Assembly (NCBI RefSeq): GCF_028682475.1 | Contig: NZ_JANHLE010000037.1 | Span: forward strand, 1-50,221 | Length of the DNA stretch: 50,221 nt | Origin: Pseudomonas putida | GTDB lineage: Bacteria; Pseudomonadota; Gammaproteobacteria; Pseudomonadales; Pseudomonadaceae | Direction of reading: 5' to 3' | Shown here: positions 1 through 10,013 of the stretch, piece after piece | Position numbering within the stretch: the first letter of the stretch is position 1 | Layout of the letters: each line of letters opens with the position of its first letter | Notes under the pieces: generated by a model | Database searches by the model: none | Seen by the model: only the letters and a program-made list of their open reading frames with translations | Told to the model about the DNA's origin: nothing | Program-made: the position numbers and the translations under genes

Positions 1-89
1 TCGGTAATCTTTGGTGTCTGTTCTGCCCTCATCAAGGGCCGGGCCCATGATATGGTTTCCCTCTGTCCGCACAGCCTCAAGGATGTCCA

Positions 90-3000
90 ATGCCGCACGC
101 AAACCCACTCCTTCCGGGATTCATGGTGGTCCACGGCAATCGCCTGGACGAACTGCGCAGCCTGGTGGTGAGCTGGATGCGCCTGCATCCTCTGGCACCT
201 CTGGAAAATGAAATAGTCCTGGTGCAAAGCAACGGCATCGCCCAATGGCTCAAACTGGCCCTGGCCGAAGACCCTGAAGACGACGACCAGGGTGGTTGTG
301 GCATTGCCGCTGCTATCGAGGTGCAACTGCCCGGCAGCTTCATGTGGCAGTTGTACCGGCGTGTGCTGGGACGCGACGAAATCCCGGAAGTGTCCCTGCT
401 CGACAAGGCCCCGCTGACCTGGCGCTTGATGCGCTTGCTCCCCGAAGTCATCGACAAACCTCACTTCGAGCCCCTGCAGCGCTTTCTCACCGACGACACC
501 GACCTGCGCAAGCGCTACCAGCTGGCCGAGCGCCTGGCCGACCTGTTTGACCAATACCAGGTCTACCGTGCCGACTGGCTCAAGGACTGGGCTGCCGGAC
601 GCCATGTATTGAACACCGCCCGCGGCGACGCCAAGCCGTTGCCCCCGGCCAATTGCTGGCAAGCCGAATTGTGGCGTGCGCTGTTGCTGGATGTCGGTGA
701 GGAAGGCATGGCCCAGAGTCGTGCCGGGGTGCATCAGCGTTTTATCGAGCGGATCAACAGCCTCGAGCAGGCACCTGCCGGGCTCCCTTCCCGGGTGATC
801 GTCTTCGGTATTTCTTCCTTGCCTGCCCAGGCGCTGGAAGCTCTGGCCGGCCTGGCCCGTTTTAGCCAGGTACTGCTCTGTGTGCACAACCCCTGCCGTC
901 ATCACTGGGCGGATATCGTTGCCGACAAGGACCTGCTGCGCCACCAGTACAAGCGCCAGCAACGCAAGCAAGGCATGCCCAGTTTGATCGATGCGCAATC
1001 CCTGCATCAGCACGCGCACCCGCTGTTGGCTGCCTGGGGCAAGCAGGGCCGTGACTACATCAACCTGCTCGACAGTTACGATGATCCCGGTAGTTACCGC
1101 ACAGCGTTCACCGACGGGCGCATTGACCTGTTCAGCGAAAGTCAGCCGCAAAACCTGCTCAATCAACTGCAGGACGACATTCTTGAATTGCGTCCGCTGG
1201 CCGAGACCCGCGAATTGTGGCCGGCAGTCGACCCGGGCAAGGATCGCTCGGTACGCTTCCATGTCGCCCACAGCCCGCAGCGCGAAGTGGAGATCCTGCA
1301 CGACCAGTTGCTCGCCCGCTTCAGCGCCGATCCACACCTGCGCCCGCGGGACGTGATTGTCATGCTCCCGGACATCAACACCTACGCCCCGCATATACGC
1401 GCGGTGTTTGGCCAGTTGGGCCGCGATGACCCACGCTTCATTCCCTTCACCCTGACCGACCAAGGCCAGCGTGGCCGCGATCCGCTGCTGATTGCTCTGG
1501 AGCATCTGCTGAAATTGCCGGACAGCCGTTTCGCGGTCAGCGAGATTCTCGACCTGCTCGATGTGCCGGCCTTGCGCGCCCGCTTCGCCATCAAGGAAAG
1601 CGACCTGCCGACCCTGCACCGCTGGATCGAAGGTGCCGGTATCCGCTGGGGCCTGAACGCCGAACAGCGCGCGAGCCTGGGCTTGCCGGCTGATCTGGAA
1701 CAGAACAGCTGGCGATTTGGCCTGCGGCGCATGCTGCTTGGCTATGCCGTGGGTGTCGGCGAAGGTTGCGACGGGATCGAGCCGTTCGACGAAATCGGCG
1801 GCCTGGACGCCGCATTGATCGGTCCGCTGGTGGCCTTGCTCGACGCCTTGGAAGTCGCCTATCAACAGCTGTCCAGGGCGGCGACCGCCGCGCAATGGGG
1901 CGAGCGTCTGCATGCGCTGCTGCAGGTGTTCTTCCTCGCCGAAACCGAGCACGACGACTACCTGCTGGTACAGCTGCAGACCTTGCGCGAGACCTGGTTG
2001 CAGACCTGTGAGTCGGTCGCGCTCGAAGATCTGCTGCCGCTGACCGTGGTCCGTGAAGCCTGGCTGGCCGGGCTCGATCAAGGACGTCTGTCGCAACGGT
2101 TCCTGGCCGGCTCGGTGAATTTCTGCACCCTGATGCCCATGCGTGCGATCCCCTTCAAGGTGGTCTGCCTGCTGGGCATGAACGATGGCGATTACCCGCG
2201 CGCGCAACCGCCGCTGGATTTCGACCTTATGGGCAGCGACTACCGCCCCGGTGATCGCTCACGTCGCGAGGATGATCGCTACCTGCTGCTTGAAGCGTTG
2301 CTCTCGGCGCGCGACCAGTTGTATGTCAGCTGGGTCGGCCGCAGCATTCGTGACAACAGCGAACGTCCTGCCTCGGTGCTGGTCGGGCAGTTACGTGATC
2401 ATCTCGCCGGCGGTTGGCGGCTGGCGGCTGCCAAGGAGCGTGACAAGCTCGATGCCGGCGAACAGTTGCTGCGTGCCCTGACCGTTGAACACCCGTTGCA
2501 GCCCTTCAGTGCCCGCTACTTCCACAAGGGCAGCAGCCTGTTCAGCTACGCCCGCGAATGGCGAACGCTGCACCTGCCAGCCGAGGCGCAAGCCAAGGCC
2601 GAGGATGACCTGCCGCCTTACAGCAGCGATGAAGCCTTGAGTCTGACCTTGCTGCAGGATTTCCTCCGCCATCCGGTGCGGCACTTCTTCAGTCAGCGTC
2701 TGAAGGTGTTCTTCGAGGCGGTGCAAGCGCCGCTGGCCGATGAAGAACCCTTCGTGCTCGACGCCTTGCAGCGCTACAGCCTCAGTGAAAGCCTGTTGTC
2801 TGCGGCGCTGGCAAGCCCCGACGATGCCAGCCAGGCACTTGGCACTCAGGCGCGGCGTCTGCAGGGCAGCGGCATGTTGCCATTGGCGGGGTTCGGCCAA
2901 TGCCTGCAAGCTGAGTTGATCGAGCCATTACCGGATCTGCTGCAGCGCCATCAACAGTTGCTGCGCCAGTGGCCCAACGCCCTGGACAGTGCGTTACCGA

Positions 3001-3569
3001 TCCGCTTCGAATACCGCCAGCTCAAACTTGAAGGCTGGCTAGGCCGGGTCTATCAGCGTGATGATCAATCCCTGCTGAGTATTACCACCTTGCCTAACGG
3101 CATCAGCAGCGGTCGCTCGCTGAAATGGCAGCGGCTGACCTCGACCTGGGTCATGCACCTGGCCGCCTGTGCCGTCGGCCTGCCGTTGCACAGTGCGGTG
3201 GTGGCCACGGATATCACCCTGTTGCTCGCTCCGATCGAGCAAGCGCGTGCCGCGGACATGCTCGGTGACCTGCTCCTGGCCCGTCAGGCAGGCATGAGTG
3301 CACCGCTGCCTGTGGCGACCAAGACCGCCTTCGCCTGGCTGGCCCAGAACGACCCCGATAAAGCGTTGGCTGCCGCGGCCAAGGCTTATGAAGGCGATGG
3401 CCAGAACAGTTTTGGCGAACGTAGCGAAAGCACCGCGCTGGCACGGCAGTTCAGCGATTTCGCGGCGTTGACGGCCAGTGAAGAGTTCGAGGGCTGGTGT
3501 GAAGCCTTGTACCGCCCGATGTTCGATGCGCCCTGGCAGACCTTGGGCAATGAAGAGGACGCCCAATGA
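90..3569 (+). CDS. recC: RecBCD enzyme subunit RecC (exodeoxyribonuclease V gamma)
   Basis: This is the 1159-residue RecC subunit of the RecBCD helicase-nuclease, which processes double-strand DNA ends and recognises Chi-type sequences for RecA-dependent repair in the cytoplasm. The N-terminus (GFMVVHGNRLDELR) and the inactive helicase-like fold spread along the whole length are typical of the family. E. coli RecC has 1122 residues, so this copy is full length. The ATG at 90 follows an AAGGA ribosome site and is the natural start. The last four bases overlap the recB start (ATGA), so recC, recB and recD are translationally coupled. The first 89 bases of the window upstream show no gene. Confidence 0.96.
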   Translation: MPHANPLLPGFMVVHGNRLDELRSLVVSWMRLHPLAPLENEIVLVQSNGIAQWLKLALAEDPEDDDQGGCGIAAAIEVQLPGSFMWQLYRRVLGRDEIPEVSLLDKAPLTWRLMRLLPEVIDKPHFEPLQRFLTDDTDLRKRYQLAERLADLFDQYQVYRADWLKDWAAGRHVLNTARGDAKPLPPANCWQAELWRALLLDVGEEGMAQSRAGVHQRFIERINSLEQAPAGLPSRVIVFGISSLPAQALEALAGLARFSQVLLCVHNPCRHHWADIVADKDLLRHQYKRQQRKQGMPSLIDAQSLHQHAHPLLAAWGKQGRDYINLLDSYDDPGSYRTAFTDGRIDLFSESQPQNLLNQLQDDILELRPLAETRELWPAVDPGKDRSVRFHVAHSPQREVEILHDQLLARFSADPHLRPRDVIVMLPDINTYAPHIRAVFGQLGRDDPRFIPFTLTDQGQRGRDPLLIALEHLLKLPDSRFAVSEILDLLDVPALRARFAIKESDLPTLHRWIEGAGIRWGLNAEQRASLGLPADLEQNSWRFGLRRMLLGYAVGVGEGCDGIEPFDEIGGLDAALIGPLVALLDALEVAYQQLSRAATAAQWGERLHALLQVFFLAETEHDDYLLVQLQTLRETWLQTCESVALEDLLPLTVVREAWLAGLDQGRLSQRFLAGSVNFCTLMPMRAIPFKVVCLLGMNDGDYPRAQPPLDFDLMGSDYRPGDRSRREDDRYLLLEALLSARDQLYVSWVGRSIRDNSERPASVLVGQLRDHLAGGWRLAAAKERDKLDAGEQLLRALTVEHPLQPFSARYFHKGSSLFSYAREWRTLHLPAEAQAKAEDDLPPYSSDEALSLTLLQDFLRHPVRHFFSQRLKVFFEAVQAPLADEEPFVLDALQRYSLSESLLSAALASPDDASQALGTQARRLQGSGMLPLAGFGQCLQAELIEPLPDLLQRHQQLLRQWPNALDSALPIRFEYRQLKLEGWLGRVYQRDDQSLLSITTLPNGISSGRSLKWQRLTSTWVMHLAACAVGLPLHSAVVATDITLLLAPIEQARAADMLGDLLLARQAGMSAPLPVATKTAFAWLAQNDPDKALAAAAKAYEGDGQNSFGERSESTALARQFSDFAALTASEEFEGWCEALYRPMFDAPWQTLGNEEDAQ

Positions 3570-6500
3570 GTTCCAATGCACCGCTGGCACTGACTTTTCC
3601 GCTGCACGGCAGTCAGTTGATCGAAGCCAGTGCCGGTACCGGCAAGACCTTCACCATCTCCGCCCTGTACCTGCGTCTGGTGCTTGGTCATGGCGGCGAG
3701 CAGGGCTTCGGCCGCGAACTGCTGCCACCTCAGGTGCTGGTGGTGACCTTCACCGATGCCGCCACCAAGGAGCTGCGTGAGCGCATCCGTACCCGCCTGG
3801 CGGAAGCGGCACGCTTCTTCCGTGGTGAACTGGATGACGCCGACCCGTTACTGCAGCAGCTGCGCGACGACTATCAACAAGACCTGTGGCCAGCGTGCGC
3901 CAATCGCCTGGATGTGGCCGCGCAATGGATGGACGAGGCGGCCGTCTCGACCATTCACAGCTGGTGTCAGCGCATGTTGCGCGAGCATGCGTTCGACAGT
4001 GGCAGCCTGTTTACCCAGACCCTGGAAACCGACCACAGTGAGTTGCTCGGTCAGGTCATGCGCGATTACTGGCGGCGCTTTTGCTACAGCATGCACGGCG
4101 ATGCTCTGGCCTGGGTGCGCAGTCATTGGGTCAGCCCTGATGCACTACTGCCTCGGGTACGCGCGCTGTTTGGGCGGCAATATATCGAGAACAGCGCAGA
4201 AGAGCCGCAGGCACTGATCGATTCAGTGTTGCAACAGCGCGCCGAGCAGTTGCGCACGATCAAGGCGCCCTGGGCCCAGTGGTCCGGCGAACTGCTGCAG
4301 ATCTGCCGTGAAGGGCTGGCTGCCAAGCAAGTGGACGGACGCAAGATGCAGGCGCGTTACTTCGAGCCCTGGTGTGAGAAGCTGGCCGTCTGGGCCGCAG
4401 ATGAACTGGCGCTGGAACTTGATCTGGGCACCGGCTTCACCCGTCTGACCCGTGCCGGTATGGCTGAAGCCTGGAAAGGTGAACCACCGAGCCACCCGGC
4501 ACTGCAGGCGATGGAAGGCCTGCAGGATCAACTGAAAGCCTTGCCGACACCTGATGCCTGCTTGCTGGAACACGCCGCCGCCTGGGTGGGGGCACGCTTT
4601 GAACAGGAAAAGCGCCGGCGGGCGGAAATGGGCTTTGACGACATGCTCCTGCGCCTCGATCATGCCCTGCACGGCGATGCCGGCGAGCGTCTGGCAGGCT
4701 TGATCCGTGAGCAGTTCCCGGTCGCCCTGATCGATGAATTCCAGGACACCGACCCGGTCCAGTACCGGATCTTTCAGCGCATCTACCGCATTGAAGAGAA
4801 TGTTCAGGACACCGGCCTGTTCATGATCGGTGACCCCAAACAGGCGATCTATGCGTTCCGCGGCGCCGATATCTTTACGTACCTGGGCGCCCGTCGCGCC
4901 ACCGCCGGGCGCCTGCACAGCCTGGACACCAACTACCGCTCCAGCCAGGCCATGGTCAGCGCGGTCAATCATGTATTCATGCAGGCCGAACTGCGTGAGC
5001 AGGGACGTGGCGCCTTCCTGTTTCGCGACGGTGATGACAACCCGGTGCCCTTTGTCGAGGTCAAAGCCAAAGACCGTAGTGAGCAGTTTCAGGTCGACGG
5101 ACAGGCGCTCGCTGCCCTGAATCTGTGGCAGTTGCACAGCGACGAACCGGTCTCCACGGCGGTTTACCGTCAGCAGCTGGCCGCCAGCTGTGCCAGTCAG
5201 ATTGTCGCGCTGCTCAATGGCGGAAAACAGGGCCGCAGCGGCTTTCTCCAGGCGGATCAGACGCTGCGTGGCTGTCTGCCTTCGGACATCGCCATCCTGG
5301 TGCGCGATGGTCGTGAAGCCCAATTGATTCGCGCCGAACTGGCGGCCCGCGATGTCCGCAGTGTGTACCTGTCCGACAAGGACTCGGTGTTTGCCGCCCA
5401 GGAAGCTCAGGACCTGCTGGCCTGGCTCAAGGCCTGTGCCGAGCCGGATGTCGAGCGTCTGCTGAAGGCGGCACTGGCGAGTATCACCCTGAACCTGCCG
5501 CTGTCGGCGCTGGAGCAGTTGAACCAGAACGAACGGGTGTGGGAACGCTGGGTCATGCAGTTCCGCCAGTACCGGCTGATCTGGCGCAGCCAGGGGGTGT
5601 TGCCGATGCTGCGCCGCTTGCTCCATGACTTTGACCTGCCGCAGGTGTTGATGACCCGCAGTGATGGTGAGCGCGTGCTGACCAACCTGTTGCACCTGGC
5701 CGAATTGCTGCAGCAGGCGGCCACCGAACTCGATGGCGAGCAAGCGCTGATCCGCCACCTCGGCGAGCATCTGGCCAGCGCCGGTCAGGCCGGTGAAGAG
5801 CAGATCCTGCGCCTGGAAAGCGATGAGCAACTGGTCAAGGTAGTGACCATCCACAAGTCCAAAGGCCTGGAATACCCGCTGGTGTTCCTGCCGTTCATCT
5901 GCACCAGCAAACCGGTGGATGGCCAGCGCTTGCCACTGGGCTGGCACGACAGCGATGGTCAGGCGCACCTGACCCTGACCCCGGATGCCGGGCAGATTGC
6001 GATGGCCGACGATGAGCGTCTGGCCGAAGATCTGCGTCTGCTCTACGTTGCCCTGACCCGCGCCCAGCACGCTTGCTGGCTGGGGGTTGCCGACCTCAAG
6101 CGTGGCACTGGCAAGACGTCGCTGCTGCACCGTTCGGCGCTGGGCTACCTGCTCGGCGGCGGCACGCCTTTAGCGGCTTCCAGTCAGTTGAGTGACTGGC
6201 TGCAGGCTTTGCAAGCGGGTTGCCCGGCGATTGCCAGCAACGCCATGCCTGAGGCCAACGAACAAAGCTATAGCGCACCCGCTAATCAGGCCGAGCTGCT
6301 GCCTGCGCGCCAGCCCAAACGCCGTGCGGCCGAGAACTGGTGGATCGCTTCCTACAGTGCACTGCGCATTGGCGAGGAGTCGCTGACCCTGGATGCTGAC
6401 AGCTCACAAGCCCAGCAACTGCTCGATGACGAGCGCCCCGATCCGCAACAGCTGCGCGAAGTGATGCCTGGCAGCGGCGATATCCATCGTTTCCCTCGCG

Positions 6501-7246
6501 GTCCGAACCCTGGGACCTTCCTCCACGGCCTGCTCGAATGGGCGGGGCTTGAAGGTTTTGCCCAGGTGACGGTGAACGACGAAGCACTCAAGCGCACGGT
6601 TGGCCAGCGCTGCAACCGCCGCGACTGGACCGGCTGGATCGACACACTGAGCCACTGGTTGCAGCAGTTGCTGGTGCAACCCATGGCCCTGGCGCCGGAC
6701 AGTCCACCCCTGGTCTTGAATCAGCTGAGTCAGTATCAGATCGAAATGGAGTTCTGGTTTGCCAGCCACAAGGTCGATGTCGGCCAGCTTGATCGCCTGG
6801 TGGCAGAACACACCCATCAAGGCGCTGCACGGGTTGCCGCCCAACCGGCTCAGCTCAACGGCATGTTCAAGGGCTTTATCGACCTTGCCTTTGAACATGA
6901 CGGGCGCTACTACGTGGCCGACTACAAATCCAACTGGCTCGGCCCTGACGATCTGGCCTACAGCGAACTGGCCATGGAATCGGCGATCCTCAGTCACCGC
7001 TACGACCTGCAGTACGTGCTCTACCTGCTGGCCCTGCATCGCCAGCTCCGCGCACGGCTGGCGGATTACGACTACGACCAGCATGTCGGCGGCGCCGTGT
7101 TCATCTTTTTACGCGGTGTGCATTCGGCGTCCGGCGGTGTGTATTTCGTCAAGCCACCACGGGAATTGATCGAGCGCCTTGACGCACTGTTCCGTGGCTT
7201 CAGTGCACCGCAGCAACACGACCTGTTCCTGGGAGATACACCATGA
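3566..7246 (+). CDS. recB: RecBCD enzyme subunit RecB (helicase-nuclease, beta)
   Basis: This 1226-residue protein is the RecB subunit: a 3'-5' SF1 (UvrD-type) helicase with a C-terminal nuclease domain. The Walker A loop ASAGTGKT is at about residues 21-28. The Walker B/motif II LIDEFQDTD, GDPKQAIYAFRGAD, the TIHKSKGLEYP motif and the LYVALTRA motif follow in the expected order. The nuclease active site is visible near the C-terminus as GFIDLAFEHDGRYYVADYKSN, with catalytic D1119 and K1121. It overlaps recC upstream and recD downstream by four bases each, which suggests co-translation of the three subunits. The length is close to E. coli RecB (1180) and nothing is missing. Confidence 0.97.
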   Translation: MSSNAPLALTFPLHGSQLIEASAGTGKTFTISALYLRLVLGHGGEQGFGRELLPPQVLVVTFTDAATKELRERIRTRLAEAARFFRGELDDADPLLQQLRDDYQQDLWPACANRLDVAAQWMDEAAVSTIHSWCQRMLREHAFDSGSLFTQTLETDHSELLGQVMRDYWRRFCYSMHGDALAWVRSHWVSPDALLPRVRALFGRQYIENSAEEPQALIDSVLQQRAEQLRTIKAPWAQWSGELLQICREGLAAKQVDGRKMQARYFEPWCEKLAVWAADELALELDLGTGFTRLTRAGMAEAWKGEPPSHPALQAMEGLQDQLKALPTPDACLLEHAAAWVGARFEQEKRRRAEMGFDDMLLRLDHALHGDAGERLAGLIREQFPVALIDEFQDTDPVQYRIFQRIYRIEENVQDTGLFMIGDPKQAIYAFRGADIFTYLGARRATAGRLHSLDTNYRSSQAMVSAVNHVFMQAELREQGRGAFLFRDGDDNPVPFVEVKAKDRSEQFQVDGQALAALNLWQLHSDEPVSTAVYRQQLAASCASQIVALLNGGKQGRSGFLQADQTLRGCLPSDIAILVRDGREAQLIRAELAARDVRSVYLSDKDSVFAAQEAQDLLAWLKACAEPDVERLLKAALASITLNLPLSALEQLNQNERVWERWVMQFRQYRLIWRSQGVLPMLRRLLHDFDLPQVLMTRSDGERVLTNLLHLAELLQQAATELDGEQALIRHLGEHLASAGQAGEEQILRLESDEQLVKVVTIHKSKGLEYPLVFLPFICTSKPVDGQRLPLGWHDSDGQAHLTLTPDAGQIAMADDERLAEDLRLLYVALTRAQHACWLGVADLKRGTGKTSLLHRSALGYLLGGGTPLAASSQLSDWLQALQAGCPAIASNAMPEANEQSYSAPANQAELLPARQPKRRAAENWWIASYSALRIGEESLTLDADSSQAQQLLDDERPDPQQLREVMPGSGDIHRFPRGPNPGTFLHGLLEWAGLEGFAQVTVNDEALKRTVGQRCNRRDWTGWIDTLSHWLQQLLVQPMALAPDSPPLVLNQLSQYQIEMEFWFASHKVDVGQLDRLVAEHTHQGAARVAAQPAQLNGMFKGFIDLAFEHDGRYYVADYKSNWLGPDDLAYSELAMESAILSHRYDLQYVLYLLALHRQLRARLADYDYDQHVGGAVFIFLRGVHSASGGVYFVKPPRELIERLDALFRGFSAPQQHDLFLGDTP

Positions 7247-9324
7247 GCCGTACCCTCGACGACCTGCTGCCGACGCCACTGGATGCCGGGCATCTGGCCG
7301 CACTTGAGCCCTTGAGTGACAGTGCCGACCTGCTGGCGTTGCTCGATCGTTGGGTCGAGCGTGGCTGGCTGCGCGCCCTGGACCGGGCCTTCGTCGGCTT
7401 TCTCGAAGAGCGCGACCCGGGAGGCGACCCATTGGTGCTACTGGCCGCAGCATTGGCCAGCCACCAGTTGGGTCATGGTCATGTCTGCCTGGATCTGGGT
7501 GAAACCCTGGCCGAACCTGACTTTGCCCTGTCGTTGCCGCCTGAGGGCGATGCCCTGGCGGGCCCTTTGTTGCTACCGTCGCAACTGCTTGAGCAACTGG
7601 CATTGAGTACCTGGTTACAGCGCCTGGCCAGCAGTCGCCTGGTCGCCAATGGTGCTTGCGTCGAAGAGGCTTCGCGGCCTTTGGTGCTCAGTGCTCGGCG
7701 TTTGTACTTGCGCCGTTACTGGGCCTATGAGCGGCAGATCGACAGTGCCTTGCGTCTACGTCTGGAGCAGGCCGAACCGGCCCCGACAGACCTGGCGGCG
7801 CGCCTGGCGCAACTGTTCGATGGAGGCAGCCAAGCGGGGCAGGTGGACTGGCAAAAGCTGGCTTGTGCCCTGGCTACCCGTGGCGCTTTCAGCATCATTA
7901 CCGGCGGCCCAGGCACCGGCAAGACCACCACGGTGGTGCGCTTGCTGGCCTTGCTCCAGGCACCCGCCGTCGAGGCCGGGCGTCCATTGCGCATTCGCCT
8001 GGCGGCGCCTACTGGCAAGGCGGCGGCACGCTTGACCGAATCCATCGGTCAACAGGTTGAGCGCTTGGCGGTCGAAGCCCAGGTGCGCGAAAACATTCCC
8101 ACCGATGTCTCGACGGTGCACCGTCTGCTGGGCAGCCGTCCGGGCTCGCGGCATTTTCGTCACCATGCGGGCAACCCCTTGCCCCTGGATGTGCTGGTGG
8201 TCGACGAAGCTTCGATGATTGACCTGGAAATGATGGCCAACTTGCTCGCCGCGCTACCGCCTCACGCCCGTCTGGTGTTGCTCGGAGACAAGGATCAACT
8301 GGCCTCGGTGGAGGCCGGCGCGGTGCTCGGTGACTTGTGCCGGGACGCCGAGGCTGGCCGTTATAGCGCCCAGACCCAGGCCTGGCTGGAGCAGGTCAGC
8401 GGTGAAACCCTGGCGGGTAGCGAACTGCTGGCGGGCACTGCCGAGCAGTATCCTCTGGCGCAGCAAGTGGTGATGCTGCGCTTTTCCCGGCGCTTCGGCG
8501 AGACCAGCGGCATTGGCCGGCTGGCGCGCCTGGTCAACCTGCAGGATGCCGAACAGGCACGGGCCCTGTTGCAACAGACACAGGATGACGTGTTCGGCCT
8601 GACCCTGCGCGGTGAGCAGGATCGTGCCCTCGACCGTTTGCTGCTCGATGGCCTTGGCCGTGGTAACGAGGGGCCTCAGGGGTATCGCAGCTATCTGCAG
8701 ATCATCGGTCGGCAGCGTCCACCATTGACCACTGCGGTTGATGATCCACGCTGGGAAGCCTGGGCCATGGCGGTGTTACAGGGTTTTGAAACCTTCCAGC
8801 TGCTTTGCGCCGTACGTAAAGGCCCATGGGGCGTTGAAGGGCTGAACCAACGGGTCGGCCGGGTGTTGGGCGCTGCTGGCCTGATCGATGTCGAGCAACC
8901 TTGGTATGAGGGCCGGCCAGTCCTGATGACCCGCAACGACTACGGCCTGGGTCTGATGAACGGTGACATCGGCATTGCCTTGCGCCTGCCCGATGAGCAG
9001 CAACCCGGCCAGCAGGTGTTGCGGGTGGCCTTTGCTCGCAACGATGGCCGGGGCGGCGTGCGTTTTGTATTGCCCAGCCGTCTCAACGAGGTGGAAACCG
9101 TGTACGCCATGACCGTGCACAAATCCCAGGGCTCGGAGTTCACCCATACTGCCCTGGTGTTGCCCGATGCCTTGAACCCGGTGTTGACCAAGGAGTTGAT
9201 CTACACCGGCATCACCCGGGCGAAAAGCTGCTTCACTTTGATCGAACCGCGCCACGGAGTGTTCGAAGACGCGGTGCGGCGCAAGGTCAAACGGATTTCC
9301 GGATTGATGCTGGAGCAGGTATGA
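7243..9324 (+). CDS. recD: RecBCD enzyme subunit RecD (helicase, alpha)
   Basis: RecD is the 5'-3' SF1B helicase that drives the second DNA strand through RecBCD. The 693-residue protein has an N-terminal RecB-interaction region, the Walker A loop GGPGTGKTTT at about residue 221, the Walker B motif VVDEASMID, GDKDQLASVEAG, and the C-terminal motif MTVHKSQGSEF with YTGITRAK. It is somewhat longer than E. coli RecD (608), as other Pseudomonas RecD proteins are. The ATG overlaps the recB stop by four bases. The 113 bases after it hold no gene. Confidence 0.96.
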   Translation: MSRTLDDLLPTPLDAGHLAALEPLSDSADLLALLDRWVERGWLRALDRAFVGFLEERDPGGDPLVLLAAALASHQLGHGHVCLDLGETLAEPDFALSLPPEGDALAGPLLLPSQLLEQLALSTWLQRLASSRLVANGACVEEASRPLVLSARRLYLRRYWAYERQIDSALRLRLEQAEPAPTDLAARLAQLFDGGSQAGQVDWQKLACALATRGAFSIITGGPGTGKTTTVVRLLALLQAPAVEAGRPLRIRLAAPTGKAAARLTESIGQQVERLAVEAQVRENIPTDVSTVHRLLGSRPGSRHFRHHAGNPLPLDVLVVDEASMIDLEMMANLLAALPPHARLVLLGDKDQLASVEAGAVLGDLCRDAEAGRYSAQTQAWLEQVSGETLAGSELLAGTAEQYPLAQQVVMLRFSRRFGETSGIGRLARLVNLQDAEQARALLQQTQDDVFGLTLRGEQDRALDRLLLDGLGRGNEGPQGYRSYLQIIGRQRPPLTTAVDDPRWEAWAMAVLQGFETFQLLCAVRKGPWGVEGLNQRVGRVLGAAGLIDVEQPWYEGRPVLMTRNDYGLGLMNGDIGIALRLPDEQQPGQQVLRVAFARNDGRGGVRFVLPSRLNEVETVYAMTVHKSQGSEFTHTALVLPDALNPVLTKELIYTGITRAKSCFTLIEPRHGVFEDAVRRKVKRISGLMLEQV

Positions 9325-9437
9325 AGGCGGCGATTCGGCCTTTCACCGGATGGGCAGCGGCCTGCTCCCTCGCTGGGAAATCGGCCACTGTGCTATCGTT
9401 GCGACATTATCCCGCTAGTTTGTAAGAGATTTCCTTG

Positions 9438-10013
9438 ATGACAGTGGCCGCCCCGACATCGGGACGTATGACGCGTCGGGGGCGCTCGCTGATGGCTGCG
9501 TTGCCGCTGCTGTTCGGCGCGCTGGCCTCTGCCGAAACCAAACCGACCCCGACCCTGGCCGAGCAGCGGGCCACTGCCGTGACGCAGGTGGTCCAGGGTA
9601 TTCTCAGCTACGCCCGCTGGCCGGTGGAGCCGGCGCAGTTGCGTTTGTGTCTGGTCGGTCCCACCGAATACGCCGATGATCTGGTCAAAGGCACCACGCA
9701 AGCCACTGGCCGGCCGGTAGTGGTGCGGCGCTTGCTGGCCGGTGACCCGCGTATCGCCAATGAGTGCGACGCGATCTATCTGGGCCAGTTGAACCCGGAC
9801 GAACGCAATCAGTTGTTCAGCGCTGTCAGTGGTCATCCGATATTGAGCATCAGCGAAGCCGGCGACCCCTGCACAGTGGGCAGTGTGTTTTGCCTGCGGG
9901 TCAGTGACCGTCAGGTGGCGTTCGAGGTCAACCTTGATTCGGTAGCCCGCAGCGGCGTGCGCATCCATCCCTCGGTGCTGCAGTTGTCGCGGCGACGGGC
10001 GACACAGCCATGA
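9438..10013 (+). CDS. yfiR: YfiR-type periplasmic repressor of the diguanylate cyclase YfiN
   Basis: YfiR is a periplasmic redox-sensitive protein that binds the sensor domain of YfiN (TpbB) and keeps the cyclase off. The 191-residue protein starts with a basic stretch and a hydrophobic segment ending in LASA, a signal peptide with likely cleavage near residue 32. The rest is the DUF4154/YfiR domain. Four cysteines fall at 71, 110, 145 and 152; from memory these are the positions of the two disulfides described in P. aeruginosa YfiR. The ATG at 9438 is preferred over the TTG one codon upstream. Its stop overlaps the yfiN start (ATGA), so the repressor and its target are co-translated. Confidence 0.92.
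   Translation: MTVAAPTSGRMTRRGRSLMAALPLLFGALASAETKPTPTLAEQRATAVTQVVQGILSYARWPVEPAQLRLCLVGPTEYADDLVKGTTQATGRPVVVRRLLAGDPRIANECDAIYLGQLNPDERNQLFSAVSGHPILSISEAGDPCTVGSVFCLRVSDRQVAFEVNLDSVARSGVRIHPSVLQLSRRRATQP

Noticed and set aside
4223..6130. A 635-residue open frame antisense to recB
   Set aside because: It is a long shadow frame produced by high-GC codon bias, with no domain similarity and a perfectly good recB on the other strand.
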